Below, piece after piece: positions 11,324-23,540 of a stretch of DNA of 64,000 nucleotides. This stretch comes from Akanthomyces muscarius. Its lineage: Eukaryota; Ascomycota; Sordariomycetes; Hypocreales; Cordycipitaceae. A model generated the notes under the pieces. That model was not told where the DNA came from, searched no databases, and saw only the letters and a program-made list of their open reading frames with translations. A program made the translations under genes and the position numbers. The stretch's first letter is position 1, and each line of letters begins with the position of its first letter. The stretch spans positions 4,588,001-4,652,000 of the forward strand of contig NC_079241.1 of NCBI RefSeq assembly GCF_028009165.1, read 5' to 3'.

Positions 11324-13425
11324 TTACTCGGAATCCTCAGAAGAAGAAGCTATATCCATGTTCTCGGTCGGCGGCGTCGCTGTTCGCACGTGTGCCCCTC
11401 TCCTCTTCCTGCTCAGAGCATCCTCGCCGCGCCAGCCCTTGCCCGGGTTGACAGTGCGCAGGAACCCGTCGACGTGGACCGCGCCCACCGTATCGTCCTC
11501 GCTGTCCTCGGCCACGACGACGGCGGCAGCGGCGGCGGCGTCCCCGTTGTGGCCGGGATGCACGAGGCGCATGTGCCGCCGCAGGTTGGCGCGCCGCGAG
11601 AAGCCGGTGGCGGCGCGGTCGCACGACGCAAGCGGACAGAACATGAGCCCTGCCGAGGACCGCGTCACCGATCGCGAGCGCGAGCGCGACTGCGAGCGGG
11701 ACGCGGGGCCGTCGTGCTGCTGGGAGCCGCTGCGCGGCGAGGCGGTGACGGTTGGCCGGCCTCTGCCGCGGGCCACGTCAGCGCTGGCTTCGCGGCTGGC
11801 GCGCGAGAGGGACGCTTGGCGCGATGCAATGCGGCGCTGCTTCAGGCTAGCTGCGCGTTCCATCTCGTCGTAGTCCGAGTCCTCACCGGCGTCCGAGTCG
11901 TCGCTATCGCTCGGAGACGCCGACAGATGGATGCGTTCTGGCTGGTACGTGGTGATGCGGACGCTCGCGGCGGCCCGCGCCGCGGGTGCCTCGTCGAGGC
12001 GTGAGAGGGCCATGCCCTGCCCAAACAGGTTTGCGCAGCGCTGCGTCGTGCGCGCAATGACGCCCGGCGGGAAGCCGGCCAGGGCGGCGGCGCCGACGAC
12101 GTCGCTCCAGTCGCGCAGGCCCCAGCGATGAATCTTTCTCTCCGCATTGGTCCTTGCCTCGCTGTCCATGCCGTCGTCGCCAAGCATGCGGCCAGCGCCA
12201 TCGTCGTCCTGCGACTCGGGCTCCTCGGAGACAGGCCGGCTGGAGAGCCGGCGCTGCTCGCGTGCGACGCGCTCGTCGCCCTGCCGGAGCCATTCCTCGA
12301 ACGCCGCCTCGCGGTCGTCGTCAGTGGCGGGTAGGCGTCTGTGACCGAGCCTTGCGAGACGCAGCTCCATCTGCTCCTGCGTTTCGCCGTGTTCCGGCAC
12401 GCGGACCCTTTTGGGCCGCCCGCGACGTGAAGTTGAACCACCTGGCGAGGCTGCAGCGCTCGGCTGAGGAGGCAGTCGCGGACGACCGCGACCTCGTTTT
12501 CGTGTCGAGGCAGGAGAAATTTCCGACTCCTCCTCCGTCTCCGTCTCCGAAGAGTCGGACAGGTAGCTGAGACCAGCTACACGTGTGTTGTGTAGAATAG
12601 CGAGGGCCTTGTCGAGTTGCGATAGTATATGCTGCACGGATGGCTTAAGAAGCGACGCCGAGAGATCATCATCCGCAGAAACGACGGGATCGTATGTCTT
12701 AGTAGCATTCTTCCCGCCCCGTGCATTAGGCTGCTCATCATCAATAACGGAAACGTCAGTAGCTTGTTTCTCGGCGGGCCGCGCGGAGAATTCCATCTCT
12801 AGATTATCAGAAGAGGAATCGCTGCTTTGATCGCCCAGACGCGGCGAAGCCGAAGTTTCTATCGACGGCTTGATGGGCTGAGGCGGCTTACGCCGACGAA
12901 AGCGCTCCTTGGCAGTCCGCAGAATCGTGGCAATGAGTTCCGCTTTCAGCTCAGAGCTCGGCGTGGTATTCTCCTTGCGACGAAAAGTAAACTCATCATC
13001 TCCATCGCTTTCATCTTTGAAGAGGCCGAGGGGTGGTAGATGCTTCTGCCGCATGGGCCAGGCCGTCCACATCTTGGGCGGCGCCCACACAGCCTCCTGG
13101 CCATCATCCTAGGGCCGTATTAGCAATCGTATCTTGTAAAAGAAACTGTAATGTGGTAGCACACCATTTGCAGCACCAGGTCTCTGGCAGTCTCTGGGTT
13201 CGTCGCGCGTTGCTTCAGCGCAAAGGCGTTGTACAAATGCACGCCCAAGTCCTCATCCTGCAGCTGCTTCATCGAGCGCCACAGCATGCGCTCTTCCTCG
13301 GTGAAGTGGCGCCATGTCGACTTTGGACCTTTCCAGCGGTTGGGTCTGTTTTCGTGGAGCTCTTCGGATGCGATCGATGCAATCTCGTCGCTGTCGAGAT
13401 CCCAGTTGGTCTCGACCTGCGACAT
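11324..13425 (-). CDS. RRN9: Rrn9-like RNA polymerase I initiation factor with C2H2 zinc finger
   Basis: Two exons on the minus strand, 13165-13425 and 11324-13108, give 681 aa. The 56-nt intron has donor GTGTGC and acceptor CCCTAG and joins VLQM to DDGQEAVWAPPKM in frame. The N-terminus has RPNRWKGPKSTWRHFTEEER followed by LHLYNAFALK-type sequence, which I take as the Rrn9 domain. In budding yeast Rrn9 belongs to the upstream activation factor that recruits Pol I to rDNA. The remainder is acidic and basic low complexity, with AT-hook-like GRGRPRLP and GRPKRVRV segments. Near the C-terminus (about 575-605) lies CPLASC...RRHMRLVH, a plausible single C2H2 finger. NOP7, another ribosome biogenesis gene, lies directly upstream on the same strand. 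Family assignment is from memory of the domain. Confidence 0.65.
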
Positions 13426-13812
13426 GACGGCGCGGCGGGGCTGTCATGCACTAGAGCCTTGTCAAAGTATATATTATTGCGCTGCATGCATTATCGTTCA
13501 TATAAATATTTTCCTCATTTTAAAGAGCGTTCGTTGGGGCGGCCAATGATAGCAGTGCCGTTGCTTCCTGGCGATGAAAAGTGAAGGTGAAGCAAGTTCT
13601 GCTAGCCCCACGTCGAAGGACTTGTGCTTGTCTGTCAACTGGCAACTGGCAACTGTCAACAAGCCGACCAGCCACCTTGTAGTGTAGCACTTCACACACA
13701 CATGCACACGGCACTGTTGCTAATTGCTTCTTCAAATATTCATGAAATAGTGTATCATTTAGACCATTTAATCTATGAGTTTTGCTATATAACACAAGAA
13801 ATTAGAACCAAT
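13426..13812. other. Short gap between NOP7 stop and RRN9 start
   Basis: 387 nt containing the NOP7 3' UTR and the RRN9 promoter, both on the minus strand. A small interspersed repeat (aactggcaactggcaactgtcaac) lies near 13638-13661. No gene seen. Confidence 0.5.
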
Positions 13813-15798
13813 TTACGCCGATGCCTTCTTCGCCTTTTCTTTTTCCAGTCTTCTTCTCTTTGCGCGCAGCTTCTCGTCAGCGGCGCTCTTTTTGTTATTT
13901 GTGTATTGCATCTGTTCAAACAGCTTGCGCTTCTTCTTGCTCAGCATGCCCTTGGCACGCTCAAGATCCTCAGCTTCCTCACGCGACTTCTTAGAGTAGG
14001 CCTTGCGGGCGTCCGCCTTGGCCTTGGTCTTGGCATTGACCTTCTTGGCGTCGACAGAGTTACCGGTCATCTCGGCTTCTAGCTCCTGCTGGCGCTGTGC
14101 AACCTCGTCTTCATCCTCTTCGTCCTTGTCCTCATCTTCATCCACATCTTCATCGTCCTCATCATCTTCATCCTCGTCATCATCCTCGCCCTCATCGGCT
14201 ACATCCATACCCTCAGCAGTTTCATCAGCAACAGCATCAGCATCGGCATCCTCAATTTCCTCATCACTATCGGCCTCAAGAGCCTCGTTCTCAGGCTCCT
14301 GCTCCTCAAGAGGAATTGTGGGATCGTATGCACCCTGTACGTTCTTGACAAACGGACTCAGGTGAGGAGGCAGAGAAGCGCCAGGAGCGTACATATGAGG
14401 CTCCTTTAGCTCGACATCGTTGACGCTGTCCCAGACCCATTGCGGCTGGACGTATATACGACCAGGAACACGCTGGTTTTGCACAAGTTTTTGGGAGGTC
14501 TGATTGTCTGCGTCATCACCCTCTTCAGCAGTGACAGCCTGCAGAACAGGTCTATCGACAATGTGATGGGTGATGGTGGGATCCAGCTCGTTGGTGGTGA
14601 AGGCACCGTCGCCGAGGGTGGCATCCCAGCCAACACGTTTGCAGCCGAAAGCCTTGAGAATGAATTCGAGAGGTTGACGTGGTGTCTCACGGGAGAGATA
14701 GAAAGTGAAGTTAGAGAAGAGAGCACCCTGGCCGCTGCCACCAGCCGCCGGCTGCAGCAGGACATCGCCGCCTGGCGCAACAGGCTCAAATTTGTCGAGA
14801 GCACCGGAGTTATCTTGCTCATCCTCTTCAGTCGTAGCTTCAGCCTCGTTGCCGTTAGCCTCACCAGAGGTCAATGACTTGACAACCTTGTTGACAGCAG
14901 CCTGAACCTTGGGGTCGGGGCGATGGGCAATTTCTTCCAGCTGCTTCTGCTCCTCGCCGCCAACCAGGGTCTTGCCCTCGAGGGTGAAGGCACCGAGCTC
15001 GGCAGCATTCTCGTCCTTGACCAAGTCGAACTTGGGGGGGTACTTGAGGCCGATTGACGTGTACAGTCTGAAGTTCACGAAGCCAAGAAGGGTCATGTAA
15101 AACTCGATAAAGGTGCCCATGATGCGGAAATCGACATCACCGACGACGCGTTGGGTGAACTTGTAAGGAACGAGCCAAAGAACCTCCTCGCCCTGAATGT
15201 TGGCCTGATAGTAGATACCCTTGATGGAAAGGAAAGACTTGGTGAGGCTGCGCGAGACGATGAGATAGTGCTGGAACTCGAGGCAGAGTCTTTCGCAGCG
15301 GGCAATCATCTTGGCTGGGACGGTGGAGGTTGAGGGCAGGTTAGCAAAGAGGAACAGCATGGACAAGCAGTCGTCCAAGTCTCTCAGAGCATCCACAAAG
15401 GTAGGGTAACGTTCGCGGACGACATGGTCGAGAGTGTAGTTGGGCTTTCCGGTCTTCTCGGGGCGGGCAGCGTTGCCGTCGAGACGGGCAGCATCCTTGA
15501 CATCGCCACGGCCGAGAGCCTTGGAGATCTTCTTCTCGAGGGCCTTTGTGTCGCGGAACTTTTGAAGGAGAGGCTCGTGCAAGAGGTATTGGATGTCCTT
15601 GTGGTAGTAAAAGGTGGTCGAGGCAGTAGATGACTTGGAAACCTTCTTCTTGCTGCGAGGCTCGCGGGGGTAAATGCCCTTCCAGATGCAGAGCTTTCGA
15701 AAGTCGGGGAGGCTGATTTGGAGTTTTCGGATAGCCTGGTTTCGGGTAACGAAATTCTTGGAGGCGCCAGAGTCGCCTCTTCTCCTGATACGAGCCAT
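13813..15798 (-). CDS. NOP7: Pescadillo homolog, PeBoW complex subunit
   Basis: One uninterrupted frame of 661 aa from ATG at 15798 ([27 protein letters not shown]), which matches the invariant Pescadillo N-terminus, so the start is firm. The N-terminal domain has [23 protein letters not shown] domain lies at roughly 350-470 ([13 protein letters not shown] ... [10 protein letters not shown] ... [12 protein letters not shown]). A very acidic Asp/Glu tract (about 500-580) precedes a lysine-rich coiled C-terminus. The protein acts in the nucleolus with Erb1 and Ytm1 (PeBoW) in 27S pre-rRNA processing and 60S maturation. Its upstream region faces PIG-U. The acidic tract is coded by imperfect GAT/GAG triplet runs that could vary in length. 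Confidence 0.95.
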   Translation of the reverse strand: MARIRRRGDSGASKNFVTRNQAIRKLQISLPDFRKLCIWKGIYPREPRSKKKVSKSSTASTTFYYHKDIQYLLHEPLLQKFRDTKALEKKISKALGRGDVKDAARLDGNAARPEKTGKPNYTLDHVVRERYPTFVDALRDLDDCLSMLFLFANLPSTSTVPAKMIARCERLCLEFQHYLIVSRSLTKSFLSIKGIYYQANIQGEEVLWLVPYKFTQRVVGDVDFRIMGTFIEFYMTLLGFVNFRLYTSIGLKYPPKFDLVKDENAAELGAFTLEGKTLVGGEEQKQLEEIAHRPDPKVQAAVNKVVKSLTSGEANGNEAEATTEEDEQDNSGALDKFEPVAPGGDVLLQPAAGGSGQGALFSNFTFYLSRETPRQPLEFILKAFGCKRVGWDATLGDGAFTTNELDPTITHHIVDRPVLQAVTAEEGDDADNQTSQKLVQNQRVPGRIYVQPQWVWDSVNDVELKEPHMYAPGASLPPHLSPFVKNVQGAYDPTIPLEEQEPENEALEADSDEEIEDADADAVADETAEGMDVADEGEDDDEDEDDEDDEDVDEDEDKDEEDEDEVAQRQQELEAEMTGNSVDAKKVNAKTKAKADARKAYSKKSREEAEDLERAKGMLSKKKRKLFEQMQYTNNKKSAADEKLRAKRRRLEKEKAKKASA

Positions 15799-16535
15799 TG
15801 TGCGTGGTGTTGGTGGTTGTGAAGAATTATCTCGGACAACCTTTTTACAACTGGCGGGGCGCAAGAGTCGGCGGCCTGCGCAGGTCGGCCGCTCAAAACT
15901 TCAACTTTTTTTCGCCAGAAAATTTCGTGCCGGCAGCCACCGCCTTGGCCTGCTTCCCAGATTGGACTAGTGTGTGGCACTATCAGCGCTGGGGAAGCGA
16001 GCGAAACAGAGAACTGCATCGGTGAGATATTGAAGGATCTAAGAAGATCTAGAAGAGTGCAGTAGAGAGCTCTAGGATTTGCCTCATTATCACATTACTC
16101 GACATGTCTTTTGCCTGAAGTTCTCGTCTGTATAAGCGCCAATGGCAGTTCCGCTGGCATCTTGATGAGATGCCCCACCACATTGCTGCTGATACTGGGA
16201 GCTGCTGGGATAGGAAAGCTATTGCCTTATGAAGAGATGCTATTGAGATCCCTGCACACAATTGCGTTATAAATTAATTGTTGCCATTTCCAATCCATGC
16301 ATCATACGGTTCCAGCAATCGTTTTACTCAATTCCGTAGTTACTCAGCTGTATGAGCAAATAGCCCTCCTTCTACTGCGCACCCGGCCGGTCGAGGCGCA
16401 GACCCGCTAGCGCGACGACTCCCTCTGACCTGACAGGCAGGGGCCAAGTGGCCTTGCCATCGAACAAGCTCTCCAAGCCTCGCGTTGCTCTCACGCCGCC
16501 CAACGCCCGCCCCAATCGTCACGGGGGATCATGTC
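15799..16535. promoter_or_regulatory. Divergent promoter region NOP7 / PIG-U
   Basis: 737 nt between two divergent starts. No coding frame with motifs. It must contain both promoters unless an unseen non-coding transcript intervenes; no specific binding site was identified with confidence. Confidence 0.55.
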
Positions 16536-17977
16536 ATGACCGCAACCATGGCCCTACGGAACAAAGCCGGCGTCTTCGTCGGCGCTGCTTTGTTGCGACT
16601 CTTACTGTTCACCGCATTTCCGCGCCTGCCGGACCTCTTGACGGGCCGCGTCGAGATCTCGACCCCCGTCACCAGCTTTAAACGACGTGCGTTCCCCTCC
16701 CCCAGCGCGACTCATTCGAATGAGCAAGAGCAGTCCACCGATTAGTTCTGGAAGCTAACCTGAAATCTTGCGTGTAGTGCAAGAAGGCCTGTTTCTATAT
16801 AACCACAATGTCGATCCTTACGATGGCGGCGTGTTCCACCAGCCGCCCCTGCTGCTCCCCCTCTTTTCGCTGCTGCCCGATGTCAGAAAGTGGCCCGTCT
16901 TCACAGCCATTCTATATATACTCGTCGACCTGCTGAGTGCCAGCGCTCTCTCTACGATCGCAGACTCGGGCGAGGCCTGGCAAACGAAACTCTATACCTC
17001 GCCGCGACGCGCCAAGACGACCTCGGGCGTGTTCATTGCCGCGGCGTACGTTCATACCCTGCTTTGCTGTCGCACGTGAGCTTCTTGATCGAGAAGCAAG
17101 AAACTAATCTCGAGACAGCTTCTTATTTAACCCGCTTACTATCGCTACCTGCCTCGGCCGCTCGACCAGCGTTTTTACAACATGCGCCGTTCTCCATGCC
17201 ATCGCCAAGGCCCTCTCCGGCTCGCCCTTGAACGCCATGGTCGCCTTGGCCTTTTCGTCGTATCTATCGATGTACCCGATCCTGCTTCTCCCGCCCCTCA
17301 TGGTGCTCGCATACGATCGCCAATCCGCTAAACGCGCCATTACCAGCGCACCGGCCTTTACCGCTACCTGCTTCGGCGTTGTGGCCCTGATTCTCACATT
17401 GCTGTTCGGCATGTCGTTTGCGCTTACGGGCAACTCCTGGACCTTTTTCGCGCGCACGTACGGCATCCAGCTGACCCTCTCGGATCTGACGCCCAATGTC
17501 GGTCTGTGGTGGTACTTCTTCATCGAAATCTTCGACCCCTTCCGCGCCTTCTTCCTCGGCGTATTTTGGCTGCATCTTGGCGCTTACGTTGGCGGCCTTT
17601 CGATACGACTGCGCAAGCAGCCTCTCGCCGCTCTCTCGGTGCTTGTGGGCATCTTTGCCATCTTTAAGCCATATCCCTCAATTGCAGACACGGCACTGTT
17701 CCTCGGCATGCTACCGCTATACCGACATCTGTTCCCGCTGATGCGCTACAGCTTCGTCGCTTCATCGACAGTGCTGTACTCGTCGTTTTTGGGCCCCGCG
17801 TTCTACCACTTGTGGATATACGCTGGAAGCGGCAACGCCAATTTCTTCTACGCCATTACCCTGGTTTGGAGCCTCGGCCAGAGCTTACTCGTCAGCGACT
17901 TGGCTTTTGCGGTGCTGAGAGACGAGCTGGATATCGAGAGACCTGATTTGATTGGCAAGGAGATAAAGCAACTGTAG
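16536..17977 (+). CDS. GAB1: GPI transamidase subunit PIG-U / Gab1
   Basis: Three exons, 16536-16686, 16778-17045 and 17119-17977, give 425 aa. Intron 1 (gtgcgt ... gtgtag) rejoins SFKR to LQEGLFLYNHNVDPYDGGVFHQPPLLLP, a hallmark of the family. Intron 2 (gtacgt ... gacag, with a ctaat branch) gives AAAFLFNPLTIATCLGR. The protein is hydrophobic throughout with multiple membrane spans, as expected for this ER protein, which helps the transamidase recognise the GPI lipid and transfer it to proteins. Another in-frame ATG at 16548 could be the start instead of 16536. It converges on SAM37 with 245 nt between the stop codons. Confidence 0.93.
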
Positions 17978-18222
17978 CGTTGGGATCGATCAAAAAGGAA
18001 ATTTCAAAATTGGGATGATATACAAGATAGAGTAGCATGGATAGGGTGAAGCGGATCTCTAGATCCACGTGTAAGATCAAAGGCGCATGAACGGTCTTTT
18101 AAGAATTGAAACCATTTATAAAAGTACATTTTCTATGCGTCATTTTACATGCTTACAGCAGATGCTATATAAATACAGGAGGGGTATTAAACTTTTGTGT
18201 AGTACAGACTGAAGCGACGTGC

Positions 18223-19717
18223 TCAGTCAATCTCAGAGTCGATGTCGACGATGCGGCCGCCTGTCCCCGCACCGGCGGCCATGGGGCTCGCAGCAGGCTG
18301 AACAGGGCCAAGGACGCTGTCAAGCATGGAACCCAGCTCACCAAACTGACTGAGACGAGAGCTACCCGGTCGGTGTGAGCGCCAACTCTGTGAGCGGGCG
18401 CCAAACGCCGCAAGATTGCGGTACCAATACGCTAGATAGCCAAACGTAGCCCCGGTGAAGAGCAGCCCAGCCAATAGCGACGCAGCCCGCTGGTCGACAC
18501 CGACAGTCTTCTCTTCGCAGCGGCGACGAACCTCACTGGCGTAATGCCCGCCAAGGACAGGTGTGTGCCGGATAATGGAGTCGAGCACCCTGCCAGTGGC
18601 AGATAGATAGCCGCGCTGAGGTGAAGCAACCCAGGGCAACCTGCCTGCTGAGGGGCTATGGTTGGCCAGTATATCGTCAACGAAACCCGTGATATGTGGC
18701 GCGTGTTCTGTCATCCAATCCCTGAGGAACGCTCGCGGCACAGGTGCCTTCAGCATCAAGGCAAGATAGCCAAACGCCAGACAGTCTAAAGATGTCAAGT
18801 ATTGCCCGGGGAAGAAGCGCGGCCGTTTTTGCTCTTTCGACAGAAGGGTTTCCAGTGTTCCCAAGCAGTCTTCAGTCAAGCTGAAAAGTCGAATGGCAAC
18901 TGCTTGCTCGGGGGTCATTTCCTCCTTGACAGTGTTTTTGTGTTTGGAGGTCCCTGGTAAATGCTTGCGGAACGTCTCCGGCAGGGCATCCCTGCCAGCG
19001 GTCAGATGCAGGCCGCCATGAGGGTCAAAGTCGGTGTCGAGCTCCGCGAGGCCGAGATGCTCGACGCGCTGGATGGCCTCGGCGCGAATCAGCGGGGGCA
19101 CGGTCCAGGTCAGGGGGAAGCTGAGCAGCGACGAGTACGCAGGCCGCGTCGTGGCGGACCAGTTGGCCGCCGACACGTAGAGGGAGAGGTCGAGCAAGGC
19201 CGAGGCATGGACGCCGAGGTAGGCGCTAAAGGCGGCGACATCGGCGCGTTGCACGGCAGTCAGCTCGGCGTCGCGGTCCGCGGCGAGCGAATTCGAGACG
19301 AGGTATCTCACAATCGCGCGGTAACCGCTCGTCCACACCCCGTCATGATTCAAGGCGGGAAGCAGGTCTTTGAGAGCGGGGAAACGCAACAAGGTCAGCA
19401 GGGCAACTTTGCAAGGTTTCATGTATACGAGCAGGGTTGAGGTTTTTTGTCTGGTGAGGAGGAGATGTGACGCAGGCGACGGCGCGTAAGTGAGGGGAAG
19501 CTGGGCGGTATGCAGAGGGAGTGTGCAGATGCGGGAAGCGACAGGGAATGCAAATATGGAACATACTCGATGGACTAACGGAGGCGTCGTTACTGGGAAC
19601 GATGCAGAACTGAACACCATCAGACACGGCGTTGTGGAGGTATGTGATGGCAGCGATGCACTCGGCGTCAATGGAGGGGACCCCAAAGACTGGGCCCCAG
19701 ACATGCAGCTTCAGCAT
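18223..19717 (-). CDS. SAM37: SAM37/metaxin-like mitochondrial outer-membrane assembly subunit
   Basis: Two exons on the minus strand, 19567-19717 and 18223-19367, give 431 aa. Exon 1 encodes LKLHVWGPVFGVPSIDAEC, the typical metaxin/Sam37 N-terminus. Donor GTATGT and acceptor CTCAAAG restore SPSNLLPALNHDGVWTSGY across a 199-nt intron. Family features include IVRYL, the GST-C-like region with SLDCLAFGYLALML, and one hydrophobic segment near residues 345-366 (ASLLAGLLFTGATFGYLAYW) that may anchor the C-terminus. SAM37 works with Sam50 and Sam35 to insert beta-barrel proteins into the mitochondrial outer membrane. The intron is long for this genome, and its frame is partly open, which could mislead gene prediction into extending exon 2 upstream. 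Confidence 0.85.
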
Positions 19718-20589
19718 CACGGACTACCGGCCTGGATACTGCGCCAGCTGTTGTGGAGGAGTGAGTGTGACGATGAGGCGTCCTTTTGATACCGCCAAAT
19801 CTGGCGCGGATGCTGGACAGGGGATCTTGCTGGTTGATGAATTTTAGCGGGGCCGGTTTCTAAGCGCCCGGCCGGACATGGTGTTGCAAATTGACAATAA
19901 CGTGCATGAGAGGATTGACACCGAGGCGCTTGGCAGCCAAATGACAGATTTCAGTGGTAAAAGCATGGTGAGGGAAACTGTTTGAGTAATGCTCTGATTT
20001 GCACTTCATGAGCGCTACAGCTGCTATGCTGCTATGCTCTGGTTGTGCTTACACGCACCCTGTGGTCAGGCAGCCCAGTAGGTACCGAGTACAGAGGACC
20101 ACATACACCAGCCTCTGCGCTAGCAAATTTTCAGGGAGACAAAAAAACCTTGCCTAGAAAGGACCGAAAGAAACAGATCACTTCAACTAAATACAAAAAT
20201 TTCCCAATTCGTTCCTGGCGCCCAAGGTCTAGAATCGCCGTCGTGACGGGCGCTCCACGTGACGCACTACGACCGTGAAAGTTCAGCAGCCAAACGCCCG
20301 AGCGGCTTTCACGTCGATCGGAGAGGGGCAACCTGTGGCGAGTTATGAGATGACGTTCCAACGAAGGAGGACAAATTTGGTCAGACGTTGATTTGGAACC
20401 GTGAAGAAGGCAACAAGACGCCAGACTCACGACCACTTGCATTTGTCAGCTACTGCCCTTCTTGGTGACTTGCGGACGTAGAGATATAAGACATCCCTTC
20501 GGGGGCAGACGCTCCTTGTTGCCATCTGGAAGAGCACGTCCAGCGCGCGCAGCGAGGCAACAAAAAGGGCAGTACTGCTTTTACCAAAA
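19718..20589. promoter_or_regulatory. Divergent promoter region SAM37 / four-exon gene
   Basis: 872 nt between divergent starts. No coding signal seen. It contains one TACT-type word (gtaccgagtacag, about 20081-20093). Confidence 0.45.
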
Positions 20590-21598
20590 ATGTGGTCTCA
20601 GATTTTGCGATTCAACCTGCCATCGGATGACACAATCTCGGTCGGCACCTTTGATGACTTGCGCGAGGCAGTAGCGCAAGCCGGCGCTCTGAGCCAGTAC
20701 TTTGGCTATTCGATCTCGATGCGGCACAAGCCCGTGCCCAAACAGAGACACGAGATCAGCTGGTTGATTCGTGAGTACTGCCTTGTCTCCCTCTTTGAGC
20801 AACGCTTGCCACCTCGTTGCTGCCAAAAATGCGGTCAAGAAAATTGGAGTGAGTCTAATCTGTCATTTGCCCTCCAGAATGGCCACAGGGACCCAACTGG
20901 GACGCGCCTCTGTGTGCTCGGTTCTACGAGCTCGTCGACGGCGAGCAAGTCGCCGACGTCACCGTCGAGATGAACGGCAGCAACTACGAAGATTTACTTT
21001 CGGGACTAGATGCTCCCGTTTGTGAAGTGGTTCGTTCATTTTCTTTTTGTTGCATTCAGCATTAACCTTTGGCACTAATAAGCTCCGACGGCCGTTTGGC
21101 CAAAGGACCGTGCGGTGGCCGACCTCAGCTAACGGCGCGCTGCTTTTTGATAGGTCGTTTTACGCTTCAAAAACGGCACGCCGGTCTTGCGCGACAATGT
21201 TCGCGAATCGGTGCACAAGTCGTACACCGACTGCTTCGACATGCTGGGCTTTGTCGGCGGTGACTGGGGCTTTGCGATGAACACGACGCTGGTCCAAGGC
21301 GAAAAGCTCAGGCCTCGGTCGTCGAATGCCCGTCTGGCGCAAAAGGACAGGCTGCTCTCAGTCTACCTTCTCGGATGGGAGAGCATCGAGGTAGGACCTC
21401 CGCGTTTTTGTTTTGAAAAAGAAAAAGAAAAAAACTTAGTTTCCATACTATGGATGCAATCCGTTTGCTAATTCGCTCGCACAGCTGCACGAGGACGCTA
21501 CCAAGACGGCGCTGTTCGCCGAGGAGCTCGGCAAACTTGGCCCCCACGTCGACAGCAGCAGTGGTGCATGGTATGTCACTCTTCGAAAGCACGAATAA
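20590..21598 (+). CDS. Uncharacterised fungal protein, possible dimeric alpha/beta-barrel (ABM-like)
   Basis: Four exons, 20590-20770, 20878-21029, 21154-21390 and 21485-21598, give 227 aa. All introns have canonical ends (gtgagt...ctccag, gttcgt...gatag with ctaac branch, gtagga...cacag) and the frame holds throughout. The sequence looks like two related halves: an N-terminal block (FGYSISMRHKP ... HEISWLIQWPQGPNW) and a C-terminal block (LGWESIELHEDATKTALFAEEL ... GAWYVTLRKHE). The second block resembles the strand-helix pattern of antibiotic biosynthesis monooxygenase-like barrels. I cannot name a reaction. No signal peptide or membrane span. Donor 2 could be 3 nt earlier (21027), removing one Val. 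It is transcribed toward the long gene-free region, which makes it the last gene of the left block. Confidence 0.75.
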
Positions 21599-23510
21599 TC
21601 GAAATATCGCTTTCAGGTACAAGGTCGACATGTACCTTTTTTTTTTCTTTCTTCTTGCGGCCTAGGATCATATGGCTTAAAGTTTATTGGACTAATGAAA
21701 GGCGTTTTGTCGAGTCATGTGCCTTTCCCCAGAGTAGGTTACATCACAGAAAGAGAGGGAAAAAAACGGTAATCAAGAATAGCGCCCTGCTGCTCAGCTC
21801 ACGGCGATTCGGAGTCGCCAGGCAAAGGAGGGGCGGCATGTGGGTGACCGGCTGCCGGTTATTTCGCCCGACTAACGGAGGTGATGCGATGCTTGGCAAC
21901 TGTCACCGTCGCTACAGCATCTCATAGTAAAAATAACAACGAGACGACTGTCTTGGCCATTTCTCTGCTTCTCCCAGTCTCCCAATCTTCATTCCGCTGA
22001 CTGTGACAAACCTTATCGGCAACTTTGCCTCATCAGTCTTCAGGTGGCTTACTGGGACAGGGTCAAGGCGATTCCGGCATTGACTGGTGGTGCTCCGTAG
22101 TGACATGTCGGACGAACCATTTCGAGCGAGTCAAGGGGCCAAGGCCATCTTGGGAGTGTCACCCTGTCAATCCTTCCAAAACGGCTTTTCTCTTGGCTGA
22201 AAGTTGTCATCCCGTGGCGTGATACTCTGTCACTTTTCACCAACGGAACGTCAACGTCAAAGCAACATCGCTAAGAGCGGAAGAATTGGACTCTCTTTGC
22301 GCATCCCTTTTCAGCTTGGCAGGCAGACAGACGGAACCAGGCAACCAGGGCTGGTTCCTGCAGGTGCGGACTGCCAACTACTGCCCATCGGAACTAAAGT
22401 GGCTTTTTCCCCCGTTGCAGAAGGGAGAGAAAACTGGGCAGGCGAGGAACTGCTCCGGACACTAACAAGTTCGTTGGTGGCGAAAAAAAAGAAGAAAAAA
22501 AGAGGCCACGCCCGAACGAGAGAGTACGAGCACTTGGCTCAACACAGACTAGCGGCGCGAATCCAGGAACACGAATCAGGTACGGGAAAGCTAAACGGAA
22601 GCCGAGTGTAGAAAAAAACGTGGCAAATCTCAGGGGTTTCCGGGCCACACTGATGAGAGCGACTCAAGGTTGCTCGGTGGAGTTTCTGTAGTTACCACTG
22701 TCCGTCCTTCTCGTGAGAATGGGGACTTGCAGCAGTTGGCTTTTGCCGTTTCCTGCAGTCGCGAAATTGCCGCTCGCTGTTTCGACATCGGAGTTTTTCT
22801 CTTATTCGTGTACGCACCCCCTCTCCCCTTCGATATCGTGGTCGCCGATGTGGGCTATTCAGGGACCTTGTCGCCGCGGGTGGGTTGCTGCAGGCCAGGA
22901 GATTACAACTACCATGACCGCATATTCTTGAAAATTTTCTTGGGGCCATCGTGACCAGGTTGTTTCTCTTCTTGCTTCTATTTTACCTTTTGTGTTAGTG
23001 GCCAGGACCACCCACCCCCGGCATATCTCACGATCCTGGGCGAAATATAGGCCGGTCCAGAAATATGCCACCTGTCCCCCTGAATTAGTACAGGTGAAGC
23101 TAGATTCTGGGAGACTGCATCGTGGCGGGGCGTCATGCAGTAATTTCATGTAGACAATGTTATCAGAAGGAGCAAATTTTTTTTTTGTCATTCTGCATCA
23201 GGGGTAAAAGCGTTGAGAATAGGGGTCATGTTGATGGCAGAAGAAAAGCGCTGTTGTAAGTTGGCATTTCTGCAAAAGTCCGAAACATGGCTGGAGAATG
23301 TACGTCTCTTTTTTGCCACTTGCTTGCGTCGAAGCCACTTGTCGCAAGGAAATAAATCATTTTCATCTCTCTCCACGTCTGTGTGCTGGTATCTGGCCAA
23401 AAAAAAAAGATTAAAAATTCCATCACACCTGTACAGACACACCCGCCACCACCAAGCACCGCTGTCCTGATCCTGGCCGTCGAGTCACCACAAAAACTAC
23501 TGAGTAACTA

Positions 23511-23540
23511 CCAGTAACTATACGTAGTTACCAGTACTGG
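23511..23540. repeat. Composite palindrome with CCAGTACTGG
   Basis: Arms GTAACTA and TAGTTAC flank tacg, directly followed by the perfect 10-bp palindrome CCAGTACTGG (23531-23540). A tgagtaacta word precedes it. Confidence 0.8.
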
